A DNA stretch of 64,000 bases, taken from NCBI RefSeq assembly GCF_903642285.1, contig NZ_CAHJWJ010000008.1, forward strand, positions 1 through 64,000, read 5' to 3'. This DNA is from Sphingomonas bacterium. GTDB taxonomy: Bacteria > Pseudomonadota > Alphaproteobacteria > Sphingomonadales > Sphingomonadaceae. Shown piece by piece: positions 46,727-54,876 of the stretch. The number at the start of each line of letters is the position of its first letter. Position 1 is the stretch's first letter. A program made the translations under genes and the position numbers. The notes under the pieces were generated by a model. The model had not been told where the DNA came from. It did not search any database and saw only the letters and a program-made list of their open reading frames with translations.

Positions 46727-47203
46727 ATGATCAAGAAGACGATAGCTGCGGAAAAGTACCGGCAATTGGTCGGTCAGCAAGTCGGCGTGTCCGACTGGTT
46801 CCTCATCGACCAGGAACGGATCGACATCTTCGCAAAGGTGACTGAGGACGAACAGTTCATCCATGTGGACCCGGAAGCGGCGGCAAGGACGCCATTCGGC
46901 GGCACCATCGCCCACGGCTTCCTCACGCTTTCGCTGCTAAGCGCAATGGCGGAGTCCGCGACCCCGAGGCTCGCCGACGCAGTGATGGGCATGAACTACG
47001 GATTCAACAAGGTCCGTTTCCTGGCCCCGGTCAGGTCCGGCAAGCGTGTCCGGGTGGTGGTCAAGCTGGAGAGCATGGAGGAGCGCGCTCCTCAACAGTG
47101 GCAGATCATCACCGCTAACACAATCGAGATCGAGGGCGAGGACAAGCCGGCACTGATCGCGGAGTGGCTCACGCTTGCCTTTACGTCGGCGCCATCAAAC
47201 TAA
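46727..47203 (+). CDS. MaoC-family (R)-enoyl-CoA hydratase
   Basis: The 158-residue hot-dog fold protein has KVTEDEQFIHVDPEAAARTP, the hydratase motif with catalytic Asp and His, then FGGTIAHGFLTLSLLSAMA and YGFNKVRFLAPVRSGKRVRV. It hydrates trans-2-enoyl-CoA to the (3R)-hydroxy product, matching the MFE-2-like dehydrogenase upstream. ATG 46727 has GGAGAG close by; ATG 46712 is an alternative. Confidence 0.9.
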   Translation: MIKKTIAAEKYRQLVGQQVGVSDWFLIDQERIDIFAKVTEDEQFIHVDPEAAARTPFGGTIAHGFLTLSLLSAMAESATPRLADAVMGMNYGFNKVRFLAPVRSGKRVRVVVKLESMEERAPQQWQIITANTIEIEGEDKPALIAEWLTLAFTSAPSN

Positions 47204-47333
47204 GGCCTGTGGACATTAGGAGATGCCCTTTTTCGCGCAAATCGGATTCAAGACTGGCGAAGAGGGCGTGATCTTGGATGGAAGCTACCGCGCCATGATT
47301 AACGTGTCTGCCCTCGTTATAGCGAGGCGCTGA

Positions 47334-48287
47334 ATGTCCATAGGCGCAAAAGGGAAGAATCGTCTCCAGCGGACGCGCCCCGACTTTGCGCACCTAGAGG
47401 CCTTTTTGAAAGTCGCTGAGACACGCAGCTTCGCTGAGGCAGCGCGCCAACTCGGCGTCAGCCAGCCGGCGGTGAGCCAGACAATCGCGAAGCTCGAAGA
47501 GAGCTACGGCGGCGACCTGTTCGAGCGACGCCGCGGGGCACCCGTCGCGCTGACCTTGATGGGCCGCGCGATCCTTCCAAAAGCCAAGCTGCTCCTTTTC
47601 ATGGTCGATACGCAGATCGACCGCGCCGTCATGATCGCGCAGAGCATGGCCGGCTCGCTCACGATCGGCTTTACTTCCGGGCTGGCCTCCGGGCCGCTGC
47701 GTGCGGGCATTGCCGAGTTTCACGGGTCGCGTCCCGACGTCGAGCTTCGCTTCGTCGAAGGATCTCCGAACGAGCTGTACCGGCAGCTGAACGAGCGGAC
47801 CCTCGATATCATGTTTTCCGGACTTCTTCCCAGTCTTGGCGGCGGCCCAAACGTACAAGAGCGACTCTGGGACGATCGCCTCTTTGTGGCTCTCAGGGAA
47901 GATCACCCCCTTGCCGCCAATGACAGCCTGCGCTGGGCCGATGTATCGACCCTACCGATCATCCTGCCCGCGCATCATGGCGACCTGTCCTACTACCGGA
48001 CGATAGCCGCCCGCATGGGCGATTTGCCCTTCGAGTGTGTCTCACACGACGTGTCTGCCGGGGCGATTATGGACCTGGTCAATCTTGGCCTCGGCGCCAC
48101 GATCGTCTGCACGTCGGCTACTGTCCCTCATGCCGGCATCGGCTATCGCCCCATCGTCGACAGCAATGCGCTGATCGCCGCCGAGGCGATCTGGCCAAAG
48201 GACGACCGCAATCCGCTTCGCCACCGCTTCCTCGTCTGCATCCGCAAGCACGCCAGCAGCGAGTGGACGACGCGCAGTCCGAGCTAG
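47334..48287 (+). CDS. LysR-family transcriptional regulator
   Basis: The 317-residue product has FAHLEAFLKVAETRSFAEAA, then RQLGVSQPAVSQTIAKLEES as DNA-binding domain, and an effector domain with LTIGFTSGLASGPLRAGIAE and VDLNLG-like MDLVNLGLGATIVCTSATV. It closes the catabolic run on the same strand and is a candidate regulator of it. The 130-base gap before it could carry its own promoter. Its stop overlaps by a few bases the end of the minus-strand XRE gene. Confidence 0.9.
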   Translation: MSIGAKGKNRLQRTRPDFAHLEAFLKVAETRSFAEAARQLGVSQPAVSQTIAKLEESYGGDLFERRRGAPVALTLMGRAILPKAKLLLFMVDTQIDRAVMIAQSMAGSLTIGFTSGLASGPLRAGIAEFHGSRPDVELRFVEGSPNELYRQLNERTLDIMFSGLLPSLGGGPNVQERLWDDRLFVALREDHPLAANDSLRWADVSTLPIILPAHHGDLSYYRTIAARMGDLPFECVSHDVSAGAIMDLVNLGLGATIVCTSATVPHAGIGYRPIVDSNALIAAEAIWPKDDRNPLRHRFLVCIRKHASSEWTTRSPS

Positions 48288-50416
48288 CGCGACTCCCCAA
48301 GCGGAGTGATAAGGTCGCAAGGACTGACGTCGAGCGCCGTCGCGAACGCGCCAAGCAGCGTCACGCTCGGCGACACTTTGCCGCGCTCGATCGAGCCCAG
48401 ATAGCGAAGACTGATACCCAGCACGTGCGCCATCTCTTCCTGGGTGCGCCCGCTATCGTTCCGTATCCGGCGGAGATTCGGTAGAGTCGAGGACGGGCGC
48501 GGTCGCTGTGCGCCGTTTCCCGTCCCCGCTCATCAAACCGGACGTGCCGATTTCCGGCATCCGGCTTTCCGACTGGCTTCACCGCCCAGCTTTCGGTGGT
48601 GGCCCGATGTGAGCATTCCGAAGCCGCATTACGCCGCCATCCCCGTAGACATAGTCATAGGAGAAGCGGCGGTTGCCGCGCCCCGGCACATGGTGCCGCC
48701 GCACAAGGAAATGCCGAACGCTTTCATAGACGTGGTGATCGACCGCCCGATACGCCTGCAAGCGGGTGCCGTAGCTGAAGTAGGCCGACCAGCCGCGCAG
48801 AAGGCGGTTGAGCCGGTTCCTCACATCAGGCCAGGTGCCCATATCGCCGGGCACCAGAAGATCGCCCACCTTGTCCTTGAGACGCTGGACACTTTTCCGA
48901 GATGGGCTTGCGCCCAGATACCAGTGACCGTCCTTGCGAAAATACTCGGGGCCAAAGGTATATCCAAGGAAGTCGAAATGCTCCTGACGGGCGTTCCTCA
49001 CCGAGGTATTGGCCTCGTTGAGGGTGAGCCCGAGCTTGGTCATCACCGCTTTCGTCCACGCCAGCGCCTCCTCCGCGCAACCGCGGCTGAGGATGACGAA
49101 GTCGTCGGCATAGGCGACAACATGGGCACGGAACGCTTCGCTCCGATCGGTCTGACGCCAGTGTTTCAGGAACCGGTTCATGTAGATGTTGGCCAGCAAT
49201 GGGCTCGCGACGCCGTCTTGCGGCGTACCCCGCGTTGCTTTGCGACCACCATGCATACGCCGCTTCCCGTTGCCATCCCTCTCCTCGATAGGCGACTTGA
49301 GCCACATCTTGATGAGATGCAGCACATGCCTGTCGACGACCCTGCGGGCCACGGACCTCAGAAGGTCCGAGTGCGGAATGCTGTCGAAATAGCCCGACAG
49401 ATCGGCGTCTACCACGTCGGTGTAGCCCCGGCAGATAAGCCGGTGCACTTCCTTGATCGCCTGACCACCGCCCCGATTGGGTCGATAGCCATAGGCGCTG
49501 TCCTCGAAATCCGCCTCGAAGATCGGTTCAAGCACCAGCTTGGCAGCGGTCTGGACAACACGGTCCCGAATGGTCGGAATACCGAGCGGTCGTTCACCAC
49601 CTCCAGGCTTGGGAAGCATGACCCGACGCACCGGCTGTGGCCGATACGTTTCCGCGACGAGTTCCTCGCGCACGCCCTCCAACCACTCCTGCGCGCCCGC
49701 CGCCTCAATCCGTTCGAACGTCACCCCGTCCACACCCGGCGAACCTGCATTGGCGCGGGCGAGCCGGTAGGCATGGTGCAGAATGTCGTCGCGACAGATC
49801 TTGTCGTAGAGGACGTAGAAGCGGAAGGCAGGCTCCGCCTTCGCTTTACAATACAGCTTTCTCTGAAGAGTCCGGATCTTATCAGGCGTTTGCAGGCTCA
49901 TCGCCAATCACCTCCACCTCATCATCGTCAAAAGCACACCAGAAGTCAGGGTCCTTCCCTCCACCGGCATTACCCGGCCTCAGCAGTACTATGACCCTGT
50001 CCGACCCCCGCTCCGAACCGACGCGCCAAGCACGCCGTTGAGGCCGCTACCCCCGCCCGGGACGGGTCTCCCCCGATTACCCGCATCACCATTCCAGCGT
50101 GCCGTGCCCACTACCCCGGCGGATCGAGCGGGTGCGCTCGTCGATTTCTTCCCCGCTCGTTCTGCCTTCCCCGTTATTCAGGCGGGTCGGCATCCGCATC
50201 ATCACTTTCGAGGCCTGCTCAGGCTTCACACGTTACGGCCCGCTGGATTGCTCAACCGCCCAAAGCGGCCTTTGTCACGAGGCTTCGGCCCGACCGGTCA
50301 CCCGGCAAAGCCGCTCGTCAGCTACCAGACCTATCGACAACTATCTGGGTGGAACCTCCCTCCACTGGTGTTACGCGCCGTCGGGGCGCACTGGATAGAA
50401 CGAGCTTGAGATCCAT
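48284..50416 (-). CDS. XRE-family HTH regulator interrupted by a group II intron
   Basis: Two exons on the minus strand, 50416-50392 (25 bases) and 48480-48284 (197 bases), join precisely into a 73-codon frame. The joint is MDLKLVLS|TNLRRIRNDSG and the helix-turn-helix is TQEEMAHVLGISLRYLGSIE, followed by RGKVSPSVTLLGAFATALDV. Without splicing, translation would stop inside the intron. Small XRE proteins of this type often control transfer genes of conjugative elements, which fits the TrbI remnant upstream. A 31-bp palindrome lies 21 bases before the start. Confidence 0.82.
48481..50391 (-). mobile_element. Group II intron, complete, 1911 bases
   Basis: The minus-strand 5' end reads GTGCGCCCCGACGG, matching the GUGYG start of group II introns. 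The 3' end reads CTCGACTCTAC. Domain V is recognisable at about 48533-48567 as AGCCGGA-T-GCCG-GAAA-TCGGC-ACG-TCCGGTT, followed by a domain VI stem. The maturase frame ends a few bases before domain V. Exact removal of 48481-50391 restores an open reading frame across the insertion point, which supports both ends. Confidence 0.88.
48579..49901 (-). CDS. ltrA: Group II intron reverse transcriptase/maturase
   Basis: The 440-residue protein encodes the RT domain: GSPGVDGVTFERIEAAGAQE, then KPGGGERPLGIPTIRDRVVQ, DADLSGYFDSIPHSDLL, GTPQDGVASPLLANIYMN and the catalytic VVAYADDFVILSRGCAEE (YADD). The maturase (X) domain follows with LNRLLRGWSAYFSYGTRLQA. No HNH endonuclease domain is visible at the C-terminus, so the intron probably targets single-stranded DNA at replication forks. 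ATG 49901 has GGAGGTG eight bases upstream. Confidence 0.93.
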   Translation of the reverse strand: MSLQTPDKIRTLQRKLYCKAKAEPAFRFYVLYDKICRDDILHHAYRLARANAGSPGVDGVTFERIEAAGAQEWLEGVREELVAETYRPQPVRRVMLPKPGGGERPLGIPTIRDRVVQTAAKLVLEPIFEADFEDSAYGYRPNRGGGQAIKEVHRLICRGYTDVVDADLSGYFDSIPHSDLLRSVARRVVDRHVLHLIKMWLKSPIEERDGNGKRRMHGGRKATRGTPQDGVASPLLANIYMNRFLKHWRQTDRSEAFRAHVVAYADDFVILSRGCAEEALAWTKAVMTKLGLTLNEANTSVRNARQEHFDFLGYTFGPEYFRKDGHWYLGASPSRKSVQRLKDKVGDLLVPGDMGTWPDVRNRLNRLLRGWSAYFSYGTRLQAYRAVDHHVYESVRHFLVRRHHVPGRGNRRFSYDYVYGDGGVMRLRNAHIGPPPKAGR

Positions 50417-50436
50417 CCACCACGTGATCACAGCGC

Positions 50437-50467
50437 CGGCACGATCGTTCTAGGAACGATCGTGCCG
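50437..50467. promoter_or_regulatory. 31-bp perfect palindrome before the XRE gene
   Basis: Two 14-base arms, CGGCACGATCGTTC and GAACGATCGTGCCG, flank the central TAG without a mismatch. It lies 21 bases upstream of the XRE start codon, where an autoregulatory operator is expected for this family. No T-tract follows on either strand, so a terminator is less likely. Confidence 0.6.
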
Positions 50468-50509
50468 ATTCGTTATGGACGGCCAAGCGCGCTATCTGGT
50501 GGAAAGAAC

Positions 50510-50682
50510 ATGGCGGAGCGGTCAAGAATGGGTGATCAACGTCGCGAAGAGGCGGAGCGTCTGATCATGCTTGCGAGGGGATTGCTCAACCGACCCCAAA
50601 GGAGCTCGCAGTCATCCATCTCGATCAAGCTGTCGAAGTCCTCCACCTCGTGATCGAAGAAGAGCGCGCGCAGTCGCGCTAG
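50510..50682 (+). pseudogene. Possible small frameshifted gene
   Basis: From ATG 50510 the frame reads MGDQRREEAERLIMLARGLL and then loses protein character at CGACCCCAAAGG. From 50596 another frame continues PKELAVIHLDQAVEVLHLVI and ends EEERAQSR at 50682. Joined with a one-base correction in the C/A run, this would be an alpha-helical protein of about 57 residues. Function unknown; it diverges from the XRE gene. Confidence 0.3.
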
Positions 50683-51608
50683 CGCGATTGATTTGTGCGA
50701 GTCTCCGACCAGGGCGCGAGCACCAGGTCACGGCTCACCAGCACACGTACCCGCGCGCCAGGCCGCACCGTGATCGTCGGTTGCACATCGAGCTGACGCG
50801 ACACGATCTTGTCACCGGCAGTCTCGACGGAACGGCCTGCGCTTTCGCGGATTGCAAAAGCTATGTCGGCGTTGTTGCCGCCCGCCGTGGCCGCGTTCGC
50901 GCCCACACCGAAGAGCGTCGAGAGCAGTCCCGCGGTCAGCAGCTTGCCGGTATGGTTGTTGACGCGATCCGCGAACCCCGACTGGCCAGCGCCATCGGTC
51001 CCAATCATCCGATCGAGATCGATCGAGCGTCCGTCGGGCAGGATCATGCGCGTCCACACGACCAGAGCGCGCGATTGGCCGTAGCTCACCCGCGCATCAT
51101 ATTCGCCCATCAGGCGCGTCCCCTGCGGGATGAGACGCGCCTTGCCGGTCGCGCTATCGAACACGTCTTCCGTCACTTGAGCGACCACCTGGCCGGGCAG
51201 GTCGGAGGCCAAGCCCCTCATCAGCGCCGCCGCGATCGTGGAGCCCGCCAGCACGACGTACCGGCCAGCAGGTTCCTCCAGCCGACCGCCGTTAACGGCC
51301 GGCGCCACTCGCCCGCTCCCGGCCAGAAACGCAGCCTTCCGATCCTGAACATCGGCGGCGCTTGTCGAACCAGCGTTTCCGTTTGCGACTGCCGTCGGCG
51401 TCGCGGCAGCATCCGCCGTTTCCGGTGACTGACGAACACCATCGCTGGCGAACAGCTTGCTCCCTCGGGCACTCTCCTGCCGCTGACGCCTTTGCTGAAG
51501 CGTAGCCTTCCGCTCGCCATCGGCTGGTGTATCCGCCTGCGGCTCGGACGCGGACGATGATGGGAGCGTTGCCGATCCAGGCATTTCGGTGCCGGGCGGC
51601 GGCATCTT
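50679..51608 (-). pseudogene. trbI: TrbI (VirB10-like) C-terminal part, fused to IS110 fragment
   Basis: This is the C-terminal 309 codons of the 487-codon frame that begins at 52142. They match TrbI, the outer-core channel protein of Ti-type conjugation: DRKAAFLAGSGRV, RYVVLAGSTIAAALMRGLAS, DLPGQVVAQVTEDVFDSATG, KARLIPQGTRLMGEYDARVS and the terminal VRVLVSRDLVLAPW. The cytoplasmic and membrane N-terminus of TrbI is missing and replaced in frame by transposase sequence, so a channel role is unlikely. No other trb gene is present nearby. Confidence 0.85.
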
Positions 51609-52142
51609 GCTCGCCGCTGCGCGTTCAGGAATGGCTTCATCCGCCGCTATGCGATCGAGGAGTGGTATGACGCGACATGCGCCCGTTGCTGCTGTAATGC
51701 CGAACTCGGCGCCATGTCCCCGTATGGCATTGACGAGCTGGGTGCGTTTCTGGATGAGCCTTTCGCGCACACTCATCAACATAAGAGCGGCTTGTTGGTC
51801 AGCAGTCTTGGCAGGGACGAAGCGCATCGTAGGGCGGCTCATAGCTTCGCAAAGGGCTTCTGCATCCGCCGCGTCGTTCTTACCGCGCTTGACGTAGGGC
51901 TTCGCCAATTGCGGGGCGATCAGCTTGACCTCGTGCCCGAGCGAAGCGAGAAGGCGCGCCCAATGGTGCGAACTGCCGCATGCTTCGATAGCGACGACGG
52001 TGGGTGGCAGCTTCTCGAAAAAGCGCACCATTTCCCGACGCGTCAATTTCTTGCGAAGCACCGGCTTCTCCGATGCATCTACGCCATGCAGCTGAAAAAC
52101 GTTCTTTGACGTGTCCATGCCTATGCGGGTAATTTGCTCCAC
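51609..52142 (-). mobile_element. IS110-family transposase N-terminal fragment, fused in frame to TrbI
   Basis: From GTG 52142 the first about 178 codons are the RuvC-like domain of an IS110 recombinase: RIGMDTSKNVFQLHGVDASE (D10), VVAIEACGSSHHWARLLASL (E53) and KNDAADAEALCEA (D90, D93), so the DEDD set is intact. The C-terminal domain with the catalytic Ser and the right end are lost at the junction near 51608, where the frame runs on into TrbI. The upstream DNA has an 11-bp inverted repeat with one mismatch at 52143-52153 and about 52203-52213. Confidence 0.85.
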
Positions 52143-52204
52143 GGGCGGCTCCCTCGATTGAGTCTTGCAACGACCTCACTCTGGCACATTGCGATGCCGT
52201 TGGG

Positions 52205-53030
52205 AGCCGTCCACCCCAACACGGCAGGAGCTCGTCGAGCCGGGTCGCGGGGTGGTCGGCGATGCGATTGAGCAGGTCGGTGATGTAGGCCTGGGGATCG
52301 AGGCCATTCATCTTGGCGCTTTCGATCAGCGTCATGGCGCGCGCAAGGGTTTCGGCGCCGGTCTCGGAGCCGGCGAATAACCAGTTCTTCTTGCCCAGGC
52401 ATATGGGCCTAACAGCGCGCTCGGCGGCGTTGTTATCGATGGCGACGCGCCCATCATCGAGAAACAGGCTGAACGCGTGCCAGCGACCCAGGGCGTAGCG
52501 AAAGGCCTTCGCCAGGTCTCCCTTGGTCGAGATACGAGTGAGTTGCTTCTCGGCCCAGCTATGCAAAGCCTCGAGCTTCGGTTTGCTCAGTTCCTGGCGC
52601 ACGGCGCGGCGGACGTCGGCAGGCTTGCCCGCGATCTCGCGTTCGATGTCGTAGAGTTGCCCGATACGCTCAAGCGCCTCGTGTGCGATCTCGGACTTTT
52701 GCGACGTCCAGATGTCATGAAAATCGCGTCGCCAATGCGCAAAGCAGGCCGCTTCCCGGAAGCGCGGGTTCCCATCCGCGCCGGGTTCATAGAGCTTCGC
52801 GTAGCCTTTGTAGGCGTCGGCCTGAAGAATGCCGCTCGCGTTGCCCAGATGGGCCAATACATGCTCGGCTTTCCAGTTGGGAGCATAGCGGTAGACGACC
52901 CCGGGCGGCGCGGTGCCGGCCCAGGGGCGCTGATCACAGACATAACCCCAGATCCGGCCTTGCATCACACCCTTGCCGATACCTTTGGCGCGCCGTTCCG
53001 GAGCGAGTACGCGGAAACCCTCGCAGCGCC
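52205..53030 (-). pseudogene. IS66-family transposase (TnpC) remnant
   Basis: About 275 codons of the DDE transposase: VLAPERRAKGIGKGVMQGRI, then GVVYRYAPNWKAEHVLAHLG, ASGILQADAYKGYAKLYEPG (catalytic Asp), EAACFAHWRRDFHDIW, DDGRVAIDNNAAERAVRPIC (catalytic Glu region) and GLDPQAYITDLLNRIADHPA. The N-terminal half (zinc finger and first Asp) is missing at the 53030 end, and the C-terminus runs on into DNA opposite the IS110 gene. The helper genes tnpA and tnpB are absent. It is a dead fragment. Confidence 0.88.
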
Positions 53031-53117
53031 CGCGAACGTCCGCGCTTCGACGACCTGCAAGAATGCTTCTAACTGGTAAAATTCCGGGCGTACCGCGACC
53101 CTCGACGGACCGATCAT
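53031..53117 (-). pseudogene. LysR-family regulator, first 29 codons only
   Basis: From ATG 53117 the frame begins MIGPSRVAVRPEFYQLEAFL and continues QVVEARTFAGAAR, the start of a LysR DNA-binding domain, then breaks off where the IS66 sequence begins. It is related to, but not a copy of, the LysR gene at 47334 (EFYQLEAFLQVVEARTF against DFAHLEAFLKVAETRSF). Insertion or deletion tied to IS66 removed the rest. It may once have regulated the minus-strand ligase group. Confidence 0.7.
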
Positions 53118-53301
53118 AGTCGACTCCAGATTTTCACTGTCGGACGTCGTCCAACCAGCACGGTCCAAGCGAACGAAAAGGACCGTTACTATCTGTCATG
53201 TGCTGAAAAGGCCCAGGCCGTGCCGGTCCGTTTGCCAAGTCACACCGATGAGCCAAAAATTGTCGCGGATATCCTAATGGAGCACCGAGCGGTGGCCGGC
53301 T

Positions 53302-54876
53302 TCAAAGCTCGACTTTCGAGCGGTTGCCGGCTGCGAGGACCGCCAGCTCTTCTCGAAGCCGTTTCTTATCGACCTTGCCGATGGAGGTAAGTGGAAGAGA
53401 ATCGAGGAAAAAGAGATGCTTCGGCGTGTGAATCGCACCTTTGGACGCACGAACGTGCGCGGCGAGCTCGCGAGGGCTCGCGTGAAAGCCAGGTCGCCTC
53501 ACAACAGCAGCCGTGACAGCCTCACCCCAGACTTCATCCGGCAAGCCAACGACAGCTGTGCTCCCGACACTCGGGTGCGTCGCAAGCGCATCTTCGACTT
53601 CCCGGGTGAACACGTTGAAGCCGCCGGTGATTACCATGTCTTTCAATCTGTCGACGACAAAGAAAAAGCCTTGCTCGTCAACCCTGGCTAGATCGCCCGT
53701 ATGCAGCCAGTCATCTGCAAGCGTTTCCTCTGTCAACTCCGGCCGGTTAAGGTAGCCATCCATGATGGATGATCCGCGCGCGCAGATCTCACCAACTCTA
53801 CCCGGCGCAACCTCCCTCCCTTCGTCGTCGCGTAAACTGATCTCGCAGTTGGCGACAGGCATGCCGCACGAGGCGAGACGGGTGAGATCAGTCGGATCGT
53901 GATCGCCTTTCCGCATTACCATGAGCGGGTATCCTTCGCTCTGGCCGTATAGTTGCGAAAAGACTGGACCGACCCGGTTGATCGCTTCGGCCAATCGACC
54001 AGGTAAGATCGTTGAAGCTCCATACATAACAAGCTGAAGCGAACTCAAGTCATGCCTTGCCAGCGATGGGTCATCCAGCATGCGATAGATCATCGTAGGG
54101 ACTAAGAGAGTGCTCGTAATCGCCTCGCGAGCTATCACTTTCATCAAGTTCTCCGTATCAGCAGAGTTATCCATGAAGACTGTTCCGCCGAGCAATAGTA
54201 CGGGGAGTATCTTGAAGCCGCTGACGTGGGAAACAGGGGTGATCGCTAAGTGTCGAGGACGCGCCGGGAATTCGAAAGACGCGAGGTTCGACACTGTCGT
54301 AGCCGCCAGCGTGGCATGGGAGCGTATTACTCCCTTCGACTTACCGGTTGTTCCTCCGGTGTACATGACCGACGCGATGTCGCTGGATATCGCGAGATCG
54401 CGCGCGGTGTCGGTGCCGACCTGTTCGACCGCTGCCGCGATGTCGATTCCGAGTCCAGGCCGCCCCCGCGAGAAAAGCTTCATCTCGGGATAGATACCGG
54501 CAAGGGCCTCGCCGCGTTCATGGTGCCGCAACCCATCGATGACGATCGCGTCGGCTGACGAGTCATCAAGCTGATGACAGTGATCACTTAAGGAGCCTGC
54601 CGGATGCAACCATGTTGTCGCGATCCCACTCGCCTGTGCGGCGGCCCCCAGGCACCAGATTAGCGGATCATTGCCACTCAAGATTGCGAGGCGCCGGCCA
54701 GAGATCAAGCCACTTGAGGCGAGCAGGCGCTGGAACCGGCCTACCAAGTCGAGCGTGGCGCGAAAACTAATCTCCTCCCGATCCGCACTGAATGCTATGC
54801 GGCTCGGCCAGCGGCGTAGCGCCCCCAGCAACTGGCTACTGACCGTGACAGCTTGAAGAATTGGCCGCTCAACCAT
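53302..54876 (-). CDS. AMP-forming acyl/aryl-CoA ligase
   Basis: A 524-residue adenylate-forming enzyme: ASVMYTGGTTGKSKGVIRSH (P-loop), ITPVSHVSGFKILPVLLLG, QLYGQSEGYPLMVM, DDWLHTGDLARVDEQGFFFV, RLKDMVITGGFNVFTREVED and SIGKVDKKRLREEL with the C-terminal catalytic Lys. Substrate unknown; an aromatic acid released by the neighbouring esterase is one option. ATG 54876 overlaps the previous stop by eight bases; the upstream in-frame ATG at 54972 lies inside that gene. Confidence 0.9.
   Translation of the reverse strand: MVERPILQAVTVSSQLLGALRRWPSRIAFSADREEISFRATLDLVGRFQRLLASSGLISGRRLAILSGNDPLIWCLGAAAQASGIATTWLHPAGSLSDHCHQLDDSSADAIVIDGLRHHERGEALAGIYPEMKLFSRGRPGLGIDIAAAVEQVGTDTARDLAISSDIASVMYTGGTTGKSKGVIRSHATLAATTVSNLASFEFPARPRHLAITPVSHVSGFKILPVLLLGGTVFMDNSADTENLMKVIAREAITSTLLVPTMIYRMLDDPSLARHDLSSLQLVMYGASTILPGRLAEAINRVGPVFSQLYGQSEGYPLMVMRKGDHDPTDLTRLASCGMPVANCEISLRDDEGREVAPGRVGEICARGSSIMDGYLNRPELTEETLADDWLHTGDLARVDEQGFFFVVDRLKDMVITGGFNVFTREVEDALATHPSVGSTAVVGLPDEVWGEAVTAAVVRRPGFHASPRELAAHVRASKGAIHTPKHLFFLDSLPLTSIGKVDKKRLREELAVLAAGNRSKVEL

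Noticed and set aside
50391..52142. Bridge RNA of the IS110 element
   Set aside because: The right end is lost in the TrbI fusion and the left non-coding stretch is only about 60 bases, so no convincing bridge-RNA structure can be assigned.
51880..52205. C-terminal extension of the IS66 frame
   Set aside because: After LDELLPCWG the frame reads the strand opposite the IS110 gene and has no transposase character.
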